Shown here piece by piece: positions 1-8,512 of a DNA stretch of 12,029 nucleotides. The notes below the pieces were generated by a model. It saw only the letters and a list, made by a program, of their open reading frames with translations, was not told the DNA's origin and ran no database searches. Source of the stretch: Larix sibirica (Eukaryota; Streptophyta; Pinopsida; Pinales; Pinaceae); NCBI GenBank assembly GCA_004151065.3, contig NWUY0304819166.1, forward strand, positions 1-12,029, given 5' to 3'. Numbering within the stretch: position 1 is the stretch's first letter; every line of letters starts with the position of its first letter. A program made the translations under genes and the position numbers.

Positions 1-86
1 TTGCTACCGTATTTGCTGCTCCAATTAAGTCCGACTTTTATATATTCCCTTCCGGTTGTTGCCGCCTTCTTTGTGGCTCTTTGAAG

Positions 87-115
87 TTCCGCTTCAATAG
101 AAGTGGAAAGCGGAA
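87..115. repeat. Inverted repeat / hairpin
   Basis: 'ttccgctt' at 87-94 is exactly complementary to 'aagcggaa' at 108-115, giving an 8-base-pair stem with a 13-base loop. Such hairpins are common in plant mitochondrial spacers and can protect RNA 3' ends, but no upstream gene is visible that would need one. Confidence 0.55.
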
Positions 116-137
116 TTGGGTGGACGATCTATCCCCC

Positions 138-158
138 TTGGGAGTACCGCCCCCTAAG
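138..158 (+). repeat. Dispersed 'gccccctaag' repeat, copy 1
   Basis: This short block (ttgggagtac followed by cgccccctaag) shares its core 'gccccctaag' and the preceding 'gg(g/t)ag(t/a)' pattern with two blocks near the right end of the window, at 11564-11584 and about 11877-11898. It is the shortest and least certain member of that family. Confidence 0.45.
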
Positions 159-325
159 TAGTATTATCAGTAATCCCAGAGGATTTGCTGATCCAGCGAT
201 TTGTCCTTACCCATAGGGCGTTTTATCTATCCTTTCTTTCTCATCCTTTTTACAGGTCAATTGGATATATAGTTAAGGCACCCCTGCGGGAACCTGAAAA
301 CGAGCTTCAGATAATTATATTGAAA

Positions 326-350
326 TGGCTACTAGATGGCTACTAGATGG
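326..350 (+). repeat. Perfect 11-base tandem repeat
   Basis: The unit 'tggctactaga' occurs at 326-336 and again directly at 337-347, followed by a partial third 'tgg'. This is a typical slippage-type duplication and lies in spacer. Confidence 0.85.
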
Positions 351-369
351 GCATTTTAGCACCTGCGCT

Positions 370-427
370 CCTTGCCCTCCTATTGTCGAGCAAGCGATTA
401 TTCCTTGTCCTCCTACGTCGAACAAGC
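370..427 (+). repeat. Imperfect tandem repeat, about 33 bases
   Basis: The block beginning 'ccttgccctcctat' at 370-395 recurs as 'ccttgtcctcctac' at 403-427, both ending in 'tcga(g/a)caagc'. The word 'tagcacctgcg' also appears just upstream (357-367) and again at 488-498. The duplication explains most of a short open frame starting at 372, so I do not call a gene there. Confidence 0.65.
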
Positions 428-674
428 CCAATCCTTCATTTTTTCTCAAAATAGAGTCTACGGCTCAGCAATGAATCAACCTTCCTCTAGCACCTGCGAG
501 GATATCCTTCGGGTAATCAGCAAGGTTAGGGCGGCATGGATATTTAGTTATACATAATTACTTCTATTTTATTACTAAGAAATGTGACTGAAAAGTACTG
601 AGACTGCTCCCTTATTTAAATCACTCTTGATTTTCCAATATTTTCAATAAATACCAATATTTTCATGTCCCTTT

Positions 675-792
675 GGGTAACTCCAGACAGCCCGGACTAA
701 CTATATAGTATAATTATAGCTGGGTAACTGGGTAACTAGGTAATCCCTTTCCGAACTCTATTGGGGATCTATGGGTAACAACCGGACTAACT
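675..792 (+). repeat. Clustered 'gggtaact' direct repeats
   Basis: 'gggtaact' occurs at 675-682, 722-729 and 730-737, with near copies following. 'ccggactaact' occurs at 692-702 and 782-792. The arrangement suggests a roughly 90-base segment that was duplicated and then decayed. Confidence 0.55.
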
Positions 793-1110
793 GGGTCACA
801 CTCTAGATATCCTAGTAAGGCACTAGACGTTTGCTATCTGCTTCTAGCGGGATTTAGTAATTGAGTCTTATAGGCTCAAGCTAATGTCTAGGTCCTGTAG
901 GAGGCACACCTATCCTCTCTATCCTGCTAGCTATCTACTCTGCTACCCGTTTTAGGATGCTAGCCAATCATGCCTCATAAGAATATCTAGTTACTAGTCC
1001 ATCCCATATAGGTCCTACCTTCTATCGTAGCCATGTGAGTTGTGTCATGGTTGTAAGCATTCATAGTATATTTTTGTTTATTTAATATAACTCCCACCAC
1101 CAATTATAGA

Positions 1111-1164
1111 TAGCTCTCTTCGGTTGCATTAACCCACATTATAGCTCCCCTTCGGTCGAAATAA
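1111..1164 (+). repeat. Imperfect direct repeat pair
   Basis: 'tagctctcttcggttgcatt' at 1111-1130 is followed by 'tagctccccttcggtcga' starting at 1142. They share the frame tagctc-cttcggt with a period of about 31 bases. Confidence 0.5.
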
Positions 1165-1243
1165 CAAGGTCGTTCAAGAAGTAGTCCGTTTCACATTCAG
1201 TAAAGAACAATGTTCAAAGCAATCTCATGCACCGTTCGGCTAG

Positions 1244-1468
1244 ATACTTCATAACAAGACCAACTCTAAGCAATCTCACCGAGGAGCTGCCAAGACCGGA
1301 TGCAATGAAAAGTATCATCTTAATGGTTTGCCGGCACCACCACCCATGTGTGACAAGTTGGTGTATATCAGAGAAGAGGTTCATGTCTTGCCATTCAAAG
1401 CATATCATGTTTCAAGTTTTCTCGGAAAACCATTGGAGGTGACCAAAGAATGCATCTGTCACCCGTGA
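1244..1468 (+). other. Unrecognised open frame without early ATG
   Basis: This frame is open from after a TAG at 1241-1243 to a TGA at 1466-1468, about 74 codons. It carries no ATG until codon 35 (1346). The downstream part reads in a protein-like way, for example PPPMCDKLVYIREEVHVLPF and FLGKPLEVTKECICHP, with mixed charged and aromatic residues unlike the low-complexity frames elsewhere. I do not recognise the family. It could be a fragment of a transferred nuclear coding sequence or simply chance. Two other frames are also partly open over the same bases, which weakens the case. Called because it is the most protein-like unassigned stretch in the left half. Confidence 0.25.
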
Positions 1469-2196
1469 AAGTGAAAGTTCGCATGTAAATAAACTTGGGC
1501 ACACACATCCGTGAACGGAAGCTGAGCATTGGTGAATCAATGTTGATCAACAAACATCTCTTATGCCCATTATGATACAAACTCAAGATGCATACATACA
1601 AGGATTCACCATTGGGAGCTTATACTTCCATCATCTTCATCAATCACATATAAGGAGACTAAGCCTCATCGAGCTCAGACATTCATCAAGAACATTCAAG
1701 TCTCCCGACCTCTAGCACACAGTGTGAAAGAGCATACAATCGTGCCTCCCATGTGAACATGAAACAATTATGAAAAATGCAAGTCTCCCAAGAAGATTTT
1801 GGAATTATCTTTCAGGATTTAAAGACCCAAGCATTAACGCTTGGTGAGTGACAAATTTATCTCATAAGAGTTAATATGAGTGAGTGATCTTATGTATGGT
1901 AGGGGATGGAGAATGTGAGGGGAGAGGCATTACAACAGATAGAACTAGTGGAAGATAAAACCAGGCGACACCTTTAAAGAATGAATATAAAAGGGGACCA
2001 ACGAGTTGGCCACAAGCTTAGTAAAATCATTGTAGATCCTTTTTTACTTAGCTATAAAGAAAATAGTACAAAAAAAGAAAATCTCTTTACAGCTAAATCA
2101 CTAAACATCCCTTCCAACTACTGCCAAGAGATTCCAAGACCACAACTATGAGTAAGGCAATTAGGTGATAAATAAATAGCAAAGAAATGAAATAAT
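1469..2196. other. Spacer, no gene seen
   Basis: This stretch is AT-richer than the window's flanks and has fewer of the short repeats typical of the rest. That style and its position next to the retroelement remnant make it plausible that it is also transferred nuclear DNA, perhaps part of the same insertion, but no coding or terminal-repeat signature could be confirmed. Continuing the integrase frame on the minus strand past 2197 gives no further convincing similarity. Confidence 0.4.
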
Positions 2197-2586
2197 ATGG
2201 ACCACTCTATTATAAGAGTGTTTAATATAAATCAAATTTGAATCCCAATTCTTTGGATGCTTCTGATTGTAACTCCTCAAAAGCTGAACCAATGTCCTAT
2301 TGACTACTTCTGTCTACCCATCCGTCTGTGGATGGAAAGCTGTAGACCTCTTCAACTTGGTGTCCATCTTATCCCAAAACGTAGTCCAAAGGCGATGAGA
2401 AATAGAATATCCCTATTTGAGATGATGCTACTTGGAATCCCAAAGTGCACCCAAGCCTTTTGAAATAACATATTTTTTATTGCTTATCCTATGATGATCA
2501 TTTTACAAGGCATAAGAATGCACATCTTGTTGAACCTGTAAACTACCACAAATAGATAGTTATGCCCCTTGTTGTTGGCAAGCCAC
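2197..2586 (-). pseudogene. Ty3/gypsy retrotransposon integrase core, degenerate
   Basis: Integrase inserts retrotransposon DNA into the host genome. Read right to left, the minus strand gives FVVVYRFNKM, then WVHFGIPSSIISNRD, then TAFHPQTDG-stop-TEVVNRTLVQLL, then NLIYIKHSYNRVV. These are the ordered landmarks of a plant Ty3/gypsy integrase catalytic core. The frame is broken by TAA at 2484-2486, by TAG at 2314-2316 inside the HPQTDG(Q)TE motif, and by a one-base frame change near 2385-2393. The first catalytic Asp, normally in the 'VDRF' position, reads Tyr. The second, normally in 'SDRD', reads Asn. The Glu of TEVVNR is kept. Reverse transcriptase, RNase H and long terminal repeats are not seen. 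It is clearly a dead fragment, probably of nuclear origin. Confidence 0.9.
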
Positions 2587-2816
2587 CCACATTTGAAATA
2601 ACGACCTTGGGAACTCTTGTGTACATGGAGCCTTTTACCCATGATGCATTTAAAGAAGCATACACAGAAGATGAGGACTTTAAAGAGGTGTTTCAGCAAC
2701 TACATGGCCAAATTTGTGTACCTTTATCTTCAAAAGAACCTTCTTCGCTAACAAATCTTGTCAGAGCCGGGAGGGGTCCCATTAAGAGGCACAAAAAGGA
2801 CATCGCTGAAGAGTAA
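2577..2816 (+). pseudogene. Ty3/gypsy polyprotein fragment upstream of integrase
   Basis: The plus strand reads PPTFEITTLGTLVYMEPF, then HDAFKEAYTEDEDFKEVFQQ, ending at a TAA at about 2814-2816. The acidic 'EAYTEDEDFKEVF' stretch is characteristic of the linker between RNase H and the integrase zinc-binding domain in plant Ty3/gypsy elements. After 'HGQ' the frame runs into 'ICVPLSSKEP', where the family would have a longer linker before its 'LCVP' motif. This suggests an internal deletion, and the tail after it (to about residue 84) is unassigned. The piece points opposite to the adjoining integrase fragment, although both belong to one polyprotein in an intact element. An ATG at 2562 opens the frame but is unlikely to be a real start. 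Confidence 0.75.
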
Positions 2817-3403
2817 AAGATGAGTTATTATTACTCTGAACAAAGGCCTCATCGCCAAAGCTTGTTACTCTAGACAAAGGGATGAGTCATTGTAAAAAAC
2901 ACCGCGCATGCAACGGATGCTTATATATGTGCCCCAAGCCCAGGAGCCTTTGAAGAAGGCCGAGAAGCACTGAACTGCAATGGTTTCTTTGAGGATAAAA
3001 TACCGTTTCTGCTAAGCGAACTGGGTTCTATCGAGCGAGGGGAAAGGAGATATAAAACGGCCGAAAGAAGCTGAACTGCGAGTGTTGGTTGGACTGAAGT
3101 GTTGGACTTACAAAAGGACCTTATAGCCATTAATTTATTCTAATTTGGCTTTTTCACTGTTGGTGGTACCCCACTGAGAAGGGTCAAAGTAGCGCTACAA
3201 CACGCGAAAATGGTCATTTATTCTGGTTCTTTTCCACCTCAACTTCTACCTGCCTTACACCCCTTACTGCTTTCCTTCCAAAGCACCCGCATAAGGAGGC
3301 CCCTGTCAACTTGAATCTCTCGCCTTCCTGTAACCTTTTGCCTTCATCACCGGCCAAGCCAAGTCCAACAGAAGGAATCAGTCTTTACCCAGTTTATATA
3401 ATA
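2817..3403. other. Spacer, no gene seen
   Basis: This stretch starts with a loose duplication of 'gatgagt-att…ctctgaacaaagg' (about 2820-2847) as 'actctagacaaagggatgagtcatt' (about 2867-2892). The remainder holds no recognised gene. Two short antisense open frames here are fortuitous. One exact copy of the dispersed 16-base repeat lies at 3264-3279. Confidence 0.5.
3264..3279 (-). repeat. Dispersed 16-base repeat, inverted copy
   Basis: 'ttactgctttccttcc' is the exact reverse complement of 'ggaaggaaagcagtaa' at 4635-4650 and 10044-10059. With the copy at 4634-4651 the identity extends to 18 bases. A shorter inverted relative, 'cttactgcttt', is at 6425-6435. Confidence 0.75.
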
Positions 3404-3405
3404 AA

Positions 3406-3697
3406 TGCTGTTACTTACGTTGATTCAGTTGATATGCAATGAAAGGAAGGAGCATGCTAATGATGGTGCAACATTAGAAGTTTATAATGCACGATGTATA
3501 ATTACGTATATAATGCAAGCTGATATATATTATCAGATGAAGGAACCATTCAGTCCATACCCGCCCGAAAGAGAAGTTACCCATCTTTACACCAGAAGCC
3601 GCCTCTCAACAGATGCCATTCAGTCAACAGGAGCCTCTCCACAGATGTAGACGGAAGCCAGTCGATATAAAACACTTGCTGCTGTTACGTTGATTCA
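3406..3697 (+). repeat. Split direct repeat 'tgctgttacgttgattca'
   Basis: 'tgctgttacgttgattca' at 3680-3697 recurs at 3406-3427 with an extra four bases that duplicate 'ttac'. Between them, 'ccgcctctcaacagatg' at about 3599-3615 is echoed by 'gagcctctccacagatg' at about 3631-3647. An 81-codon frame from 3405 spans these repeats and matches nothing I know. Confidence 0.55.
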
Positions 3698-3983
3698 CCC
3701 TTCGAGGAGCAGAGCAGCATTAAGGTGATTCCCTTCCATCTGATAAAACACTCGCTGTAAGTAGGGAAATTACAAAGTAGTCTAAATGAGGCAGGCAATA
3801 TCTAGAAGTTGTTAAATAGAAGAGGTGGTTAGTCACAGGTTATACTAAGAAAGCATTTCCTAGCAATGCTGTTCAGCTGTCGGAATTCATATAACAAATA
3901 TCTGGGGGGTTCATCCTGGCCCGACAAGAATAGGTGGCAATAGTGTCTACGCACTTAGGATTTCTAGCTGAAGCAAGTGGTGG

Positions 3984-4029
3984 GGTGCTCAAAAAGAGAA
4001 ACACATAAGTATAGGTGCTCAAGAAGAGA
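3984..4029 (+). repeat. Imperfect 16-base direct repeat
   Basis: 'ggtgctcaaaaagaga' at 3984-3999 recurs as 'ggtgctcaagaagaga' at 4014-4029, with one mismatch and a period of 30 bases. Confidence 0.75.
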
Positions 4030-4488
4030 TAGAACAAAAGGACCGAAGGTGGGGTCTGAATCATCTCTATATAAGTTGATGAAGACTGCATACCTCCCTT
4101 CGCATATAAAACAGAAGATGAGAGTGCTCAATCGGTCCAGCTCAAAATGCACTAATCCCACCCAGCAGCCTTGCCATTTCCCCACGCACACAAATAGGGG
4201 TATTTTCTTAACTCCCTCCAAAAAGTGTAATTTGAAGCGGCTTCGCGCCTCGTAAAATGGGCCTGCCCCCGATACCCGGATCGATCTCAGCGGACCCTCG
4301 GCCGATCCAGCAATAAGTAAGAGGAAATCATGTAATCCATAATTTTGAAATGGGTAGCTCGGGGCTGGCTATATCCGGTTGGTTCAGCCCACCCACACAG
4401 GAGGCTGCAGCGGTTGGTTGGTGACCCATACCCCCCTAGTGATTAAGAGCTGCTGATACGAAAAACAAAAGGGTCTTATTTATTTATT
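4030..4488. other. Spacer, no gene seen
   Basis: Overlapping short frames on both strands cover part of 3964-4255, none with a recognised family. The stretch 4255-4440 is GC-richer and contains several near-palindromic GC words, but no stable long hairpin or tRNA-like fold was found by eye. Confidence 0.45.
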
Positions 4489-4628
4489 GTCTGTGTCTGC
4501 GTGCTGTCAATCTTCTCTATTGTGTGTATCCTTCCCGGGCTTCATGCCGTAAAAAGAAGCTGTATTATACCATGTTTTGCTTGCTGTCTGTTGTCTGCCC
4601 GCTGTCATTAATTCTCTATCGTGTGTAT
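4489..4628 (+). repeat. Diverged duplication, about 98-base period
   Basis: The block 4489-4529 ('tgtctgtgtctgcgtgctgt' then 'caatcttctctattgtgtgtat') recurs at about 4584-4628 as 'ctgtctgttgtctgcccgct' followed by 'gtcattaattctctatcgtgtgtat'. The 76-codon frame from 4524 is made of this duplicated DNA and is not called as a gene. Confidence 0.65.
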
Positions 4629-4634
4629 TCCGGT

Positions 4635-4650
4635 GGAAGGAAAGCAGTAA
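4635..4650 (+). repeat. Dispersed 16-base repeat, copy 2
   Basis: 'ggaaggaaagcagtaa' is identical to 10044-10059 and to the reverse complement of 3264-3279. It is immediately followed by 'gtaaggtaagct', words that recur through the next 370 bases. Confidence 0.75.
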
Positions 4651-5010
4651 GTAAGGTAAGCTCCTTCATTCGGTCGTGTCAAGTCAGTGGGTTAGATTGG
4701 GGGTCCCACATAACTACAGCAGTTGTCGTTCTCAAGCAAGCCAGGTATGCATGAGATATTGTCGAAGTAAAATAACGTAAGTAAAAGGGGTAAGCCTGTC
4801 TGCCCTGCCCGTTTGTGTAAAGGCTGCGTGTATCCCGAATAATACTGTATAAAGTAAGTAAGCAGTGGGGTATGCTGGCTACTTGACAAAGTAGGCGTGT
4901 TTAAGAAGGTAAGCTAAAACCAGTATGGTACCGGCTGTGGGTAAGGTTCCCGAGTACCAAAGTAGGTGTGGTGGGAAGGCAGTAAGCGGTGTTCAGAAGG
5001 TAAGCTGCCT
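4640..5010 (+). repeat. Degenerate repeat field, 'ggtaagct/gcagtaag' words
   Basis: 'ggtaagct' recurs at about 4655, 4909 and 4999. 'aagtagg(c/t)gtg' recurs at about 4890 and 4960. 'cagtaag' recurs in 4645-4651 and at 4980-4986. The phrases 'gtttaagaaggtaagct' and 'gttcagaaggtaagct' align closely. The pattern is of tandem blocks that diverged by point changes and indels. Short open frames on both strands (4692-5131) fall in this field and I regard them as non-genic. Confidence 0.55.
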
Positions 5011-5194
5011 CGTCTTGGTCTGTTGTAAAAAAAGCTGCGGGTATGCCTGTGACGTAAACTTGCGGGCAATGAGTAGCAAAGAGCTTCAACAGTTGCATTG
5101 TAAGTAATGCATCTTCCTTCATGTCATCCAATCAAGGTAGGAACAAATGTTCTGTAGCGGTAAGTGTCTTTCGTGCATATGGCCTCTATTGTGT

Positions 5195-5300
5195 CGGGTA
5201 TGTCTTTAAAGGGGCTTTCTCCTCTGGTCGGTTATGGATTTACACACCTGGTCCTGATCCTCATATTTCGGGATGTATTTAAAGGGGCCTTTTCCTCTCT
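5195..5300 (+). repeat. Imperfect 30-base direct repeat, about 74-base period
   Basis: The block at 5195-5226 ('cgggtatgtctttaaagggg' then 'ctttctcctct') recurs at 5269-5300 ('cgggatgtatttaaagggg' then 'ccttttcctctct'). The core 'tttaaagggg' is identical. Confidence 0.75.
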
Positions 5301-5586
5301 CGGGGGATTAACTAATGGTGGGTAACTTCTTTTGCCGGGATGGGTAACCTCACTTTCTTGCGTCTGTTAGAAACTTGGTTCAATGATACCATGTATGTAA
5401 ACAGCTTTTCTCAACAACTTCTTTCTGCTGGGTTCCTTCCTTCTCTCATGTATGGTGATAAGGATGGGGGGACCTGTTCTTTTTTCTCGGCCGTTGATAG
5501 GGGCCATTATATCTTTCGTGAGGTCTCTCTCCACACGTCTAGCCAGCAAGCAAACAGTGTCAAATTATTCATATCAATAGGGGGCT

Positions 5587-5619
5587 AGCAAGATAAATAT
5601 GGTAAGCAAGATAAATATG
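5587..5619 (+). repeat. 18-base tandem repeat
   Basis: 'agcaagataaatatg' at 5587-5601 is repeated exactly at 5605-5619 with a three-base spacer 'gta'. This is a recent slippage-type duplication. Confidence 0.85.
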
Positions 5620-5992
5620 AACAGGTATAACTTGATCAATCAGCAGTGAGTTAGTTGCTCCCCGGCTGGGATAAGAAACCGGCTCGCTGGCTTGCTTCAA
5701 CTTATCTCTCCATGAGTTCCCCTTCCTCCGTTGATGTAGGTAGTAAAGTCCCGTTAGTGTTGCGTTCAACCGCCCTATGAACAGTGATGGCGTTAGAGTT
5801 CGACTGACTCATACTGACACGTTGAGGCAGGAACGTTGATATCTACTAAATATATAGGCATTAGCCAAAGATGGAATAAGGTATAAATTCTTTATGTAGC
5901 ACTAAATCTAGCTGGACCACCAAGAAGGAACTTATTTATCTACCAAATGCCACCATCGCTCCCACAGATTGAGGAAACCTACATTCTTCCCC

Positions 5993-6068
5993 CGGCGGAT
6001 TTAACAGAACCCTGGGCTGTGCGGGCGGATAAAAGTCGTTAATGGCGGATAGCCAGAAGTCGTTAGTG
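5993..6068 (+). repeat. 'ggcggat…agtcgtta' repeats
   Basis: 'ggcggat' occurs at 5994-6000, 6024-6030 and 6044-6050. After the last two, 'agtcgtta' follows (about 6033-6040 and 6058-6065). These are three diverged units with variable spacing. Confidence 0.6.
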
Positions 6069-6489
6069 TGGGTTGTTCTACCGGCATGACTTACTGGTGT
6101 TGCTAGATGGAGACTTAAGCGTGGACAATTGACGACCCATAAGTTATCCTTCAGGCCAATGGGCTACTTATGTTTCTTCTATTCTCTAGTTGGAATCAGT
6201 CATCCATTAAATATTGGTAACTCTATTTACGCGGTTTCTAAACCATAACTGAATAGGAATAATAACTATAGGGATAAGGGCTAGGGTTGTAATCCTAATA
6301 AATATAGGCTGCTTTTACCCCGACCCCTCAAGGGGAGAGCTCCTTCTTTCTTTCTACCGACTGACTGCTCTTTCGACTGCCTTTTATTGAAACCTGGACT
6401 GGAAGTGCAATAAATTGCCCATTACTTACTGCTTTGGCGAGTAGCTCTTTCCGGACTCGAGTAACTGCTGCTTGCTAAACAACTATCAC

Positions 6490-6720
6490 TCTGAACTCAG
6501 ACTAGACAGGGTAGAAGCTACACGAGAAAGTACTCCGAACTAATAAGCTCCTAGTGGAAAAGCTAGTGAAATAACTAGAAAAAACTAGGAGAACAGATAG
6601 TTGAGCTACTAAAAACTAGAACAAGTAGTACTGATTTCGCTAACAAGTAGTTTTGAATATTACTGTTTTAGCTACTAGAAAAGAAAAGTACTAGTTCCAC
6701 TACTATCAAAAGTAGTGCTT
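6490..6720. repeat. CTAG-rich palindromic cluster
   Basis: CTAG occurs at 6502, 6551, 6563, 6575, 6585, 6616, 6675 and 6691, eight times in about 230 bases where about one is expected by chance. 'ctcctagt' at 6548-6555 pairs exactly with 'actaggag' at 6584-6591, and inside that loop 'ctagt' at 6563-6567 pairs with 'actag' at 6574-6578, forming a nested double stem. 'cactact' at 6698-6704 pairs with 'agtagtg' at 6711-6717 around a six-base loop. No gene lies next to it on either side. Confidence 0.7.
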
Positions 6721-7463
6721 GCTCACCCTAAAGGGGAAACGAAGAGCGTCTTTCTTGAAACGGGCTGCTTTCCTATTCGATTGCCTATTCTCTACTCGGA
6801 CTGTTCTCAGCTGACAACAAAACCCCAACCAATTCAAGGATAAAAGAAGAGCTTGTTTCTAATCCAATTAAAGTTCAAGTTCTCACCCCTAAAGGATAAA
6901 GTAAAGTAGTTGCTCCTAAAAAGGTACGCTTTGATTGGGTAGCGTAACTAAGTCCTCGCATACATTGATAGCGCGTCCCTTCCTTTATTCAATAGTTCCA
7001 GTTGCGTTACGTACTATATCCGAAACGTACGAAATATCGTCAATATAGTTATAGTCATTGGCATACGAGCGGGATTTAGTCATTGCACCCCCGGCCCCGC
7101 ATTCCGATCCACTGCTAGGATATATTTTTGGAAAATAAGTCATGGAATAGGTAGGATTAAAATTTGAAATAATAGTTATTAGAAAAGCGGTGATCAAAGG
7201 ATTCGAATTTGAGCATATTATCAATGGTTGCAAGTCGAAATAAAAGGTTAGGGTTAGTTCCTCTTCTTATTCAGATACTTGGATGTGTAATCTGACCGTC
7301 CCCTCACTCACTAATTCTTCTTCCCGCCCACCCGGGAGAGCAGCCCCTGGGCTATTGTTTTTGATAGGTAGACACGGTATTTATTTGAACCATTTGCCAG
7401 AGCGATATAAGAGGAAGCTCACTCCGAGGGAATTCAAGATTGTCCATTTATTGGTGTTTCAAC
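6721..7463. other. Spacer with two weak open frames
   Basis: Two 82-codon frames lie here in divergent arrangement: minus 7233-6985, with a hydrophobic stretch NPLITAFLITIISNF and a Tyr/Asp-rich tail, and plus 7283-7531, containing RHGIYLNHLPERYKRKLTPREF and ending in an Asn-rich run encoded by an AAT microsatellite. Both look a little more protein-like than the background, but neither has a recognised domain, so I do not call them as genes. Confidence 0.35.
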
Positions 7464-7496
7464 AAATAAATAATAATAACTATAATAATAATAAAA
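7464..7496 (+). repeat. (AAT)n-type microsatellite
   Basis: A run of aat/taa units with two interruptions (…ataataataactataataataataaaat). It would encode the Asn run of the weak plus-strand frame from 7283. Confidence 0.8.
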
Positions 7497-8322
7497 TACA
7501 TATCGTCAGATTCAAAATTACTATACCATGATTGACTAGTCAGTTATCCAATAGGAGCTGCATAAATAGAAGCTACATATTACCCTAAAAAAGCTGCTGC
7601 TTCCTCTCCTTAACAGTCGAGCGTAAAAACCCTCCCAACTTTTTGAAAGCAGCTAGCCACCAGCCCTAACACCTTCTTTTATATTAACCTTAGCACTTGC
7701 ACTGACACGGAGTATTTAACCCGAGCACATCATCCTTCACTACACGAATTCCATCATTTATCTCTATCTATTATTAATGTGTTCCAAAGTTCGTTTTAAG
7801 ACCGAGTGCACTTTCCGATAGCTAGGATGGAGAAAGTCAATGTATTCTTTTCCAGGGAAGGTGGCCACACCGAGGACAAGACTGTATTTGTTTCCTGTCC
7901 TGCCCCAGGGTATTCTAGTTGGGAGCCAAACAATCAATATTGCTTTCATCTCGCTGGTCCTCCGATGGAGAATACTTTATTGAACTCGGGAGTGGAATAC
8001 AGTCAATGAACTAGTCTACTCGTCCGGGGGATGGAGCCCCTGGCCTAACATTCTTTCTTTCCAACTCTCCGGGCTGGAAAATCTTGATTATAGTTGTATG
8101 GGCCGGAGCTAAAGCATGCTCGAGCTAGATTAGTTTAACTCCCACTGTCCACCCTAGCCTAACTTCCAATAAAAGAAATTGCCCTCCCTGGTAATGAGTA
8201 TACTCCCTCGCTCGGTCCTGTATTTGTTTATGTCCTGGCTGGCAGTTGTTCTTGTTAACCTGCTGATTGAACCTTCCTTCCGGGAGTTGGAGAGATCGAC
8301 TCAACTTCGTATCAGATAATTT
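7497..8322. other. Spacer, no gene seen
   Basis: Antisense-overlapping frames of 61 and 67 codons (7764-7949 minus, 7806-8009 plus) cover each other and have no recognised motif. A GC hairpin lies at 8024-8043. Nothing else of note was seen. Confidence 0.45.
8024..8043. repeat. GC-rich hairpin
   Basis: 'ccggggg' at 8024-8030 pairs with 'cccctgg' at 8037-8043 (one G-T wobble) around the six-base loop 'atggag'. No run of T follows and no gene precedes it, so I call it a structural repeat rather than a terminator. Confidence 0.55.
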
Positions 8323-8358
8323 AGGAGCTAGATATTGGCAAGGAGCTAGATATTGTCG
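8323..8358 (+). repeat. 18-base tandem repeat
   Basis: 'aggagctagatattg' at 8323-8337 is repeated exactly at 8341-8355 with period 18. The last three bases of each unit differ. Confidence 0.85.
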
Positions 8359-8512
8359 ACAGCTACTCTCTCTCTCACCTAGCCCATACAGTGCCGCCCT
8401 GGCTGGGGGTGTAAATGGGTGGCCCCGGTGGCCGGTTCAGGATGGCTGGAACTTCTTTCTCATTGCCGGGTAACCGGATAGGATGCACTGGACAGAAAGA
8501 CTTCCACCCGAG

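Larger units (their letters stand above)
1..1243. other. Gene-less spacer, mitochondrial style
   Basis: No recognisable protein, tRNA or rRNA is visible here. The first 84 bases are open from the left edge and read as a short hydrophobic tail ending in TGA (…VVAAFFVAL), which could be the end of a frame starting outside the window, but I do not recognise it. Position 372 opens a 61-codon frame that runs through an imperfect tandem repeat and looks fortuitous. The stretch is rich in short words such as 'gggtaact', 'ctactag' and 'ctagcta'. Small repeats inside it are listed separately. The interpretation as plant mitochondrial spacer is inference from style and absence of genes. Confidence 0.6.
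5301..6490. other. Spacer, no gene seen
   Basis: An 82-codon frame at 5340-5588 (starting MGNLTFLRLLETWFND) resembles no family I know and overlaps an antisense frame. The rest has only short frames. The visible structure is the 18-base tandem repeat at 5587-5619, the 'ggcggat' repeats at 5993-6068, and a minimal GC hairpin 'cccc-tcaa-gggg' at 6324-6335. Confidence 0.45.

Noticed and set aside
372-557. 61-codon plus-strand frame starting MPSYCRASDY
   Set aside because: It runs through an imperfect 33-base tandem repeat, has no recognised motif and is of a length expected by chance.
1865-1874. 'cataagagt', close to the dicot mitochondrial promoter nonanucleotide (CRTAAGAGA)
   Set aside because: Eight of nine positions match and AT-rich sequence lies upstream, but there is no gene downstream and such matches are expected by chance in 12 kb on two strands.
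3964-4255. Overlapping 85- and 92-codon frames on opposite strands, the longest ATG-started frames
   Set aside because: They are antisense shadows of each other over a direct repeat, with no recognised domain on either strand.
6985-7531. Divergent pair of 82-codon frames
   Set aside because: They look slightly protein-like but have no recognised family. One depends on a microsatellite for its C-terminal end. Kept only as a description of the stretch.
7764-8009. Overlapping 61-codon minus and 67-codon plus frames
   Set aside because: They cover each other, and neither shows a known motif or a plausible signal for expression.
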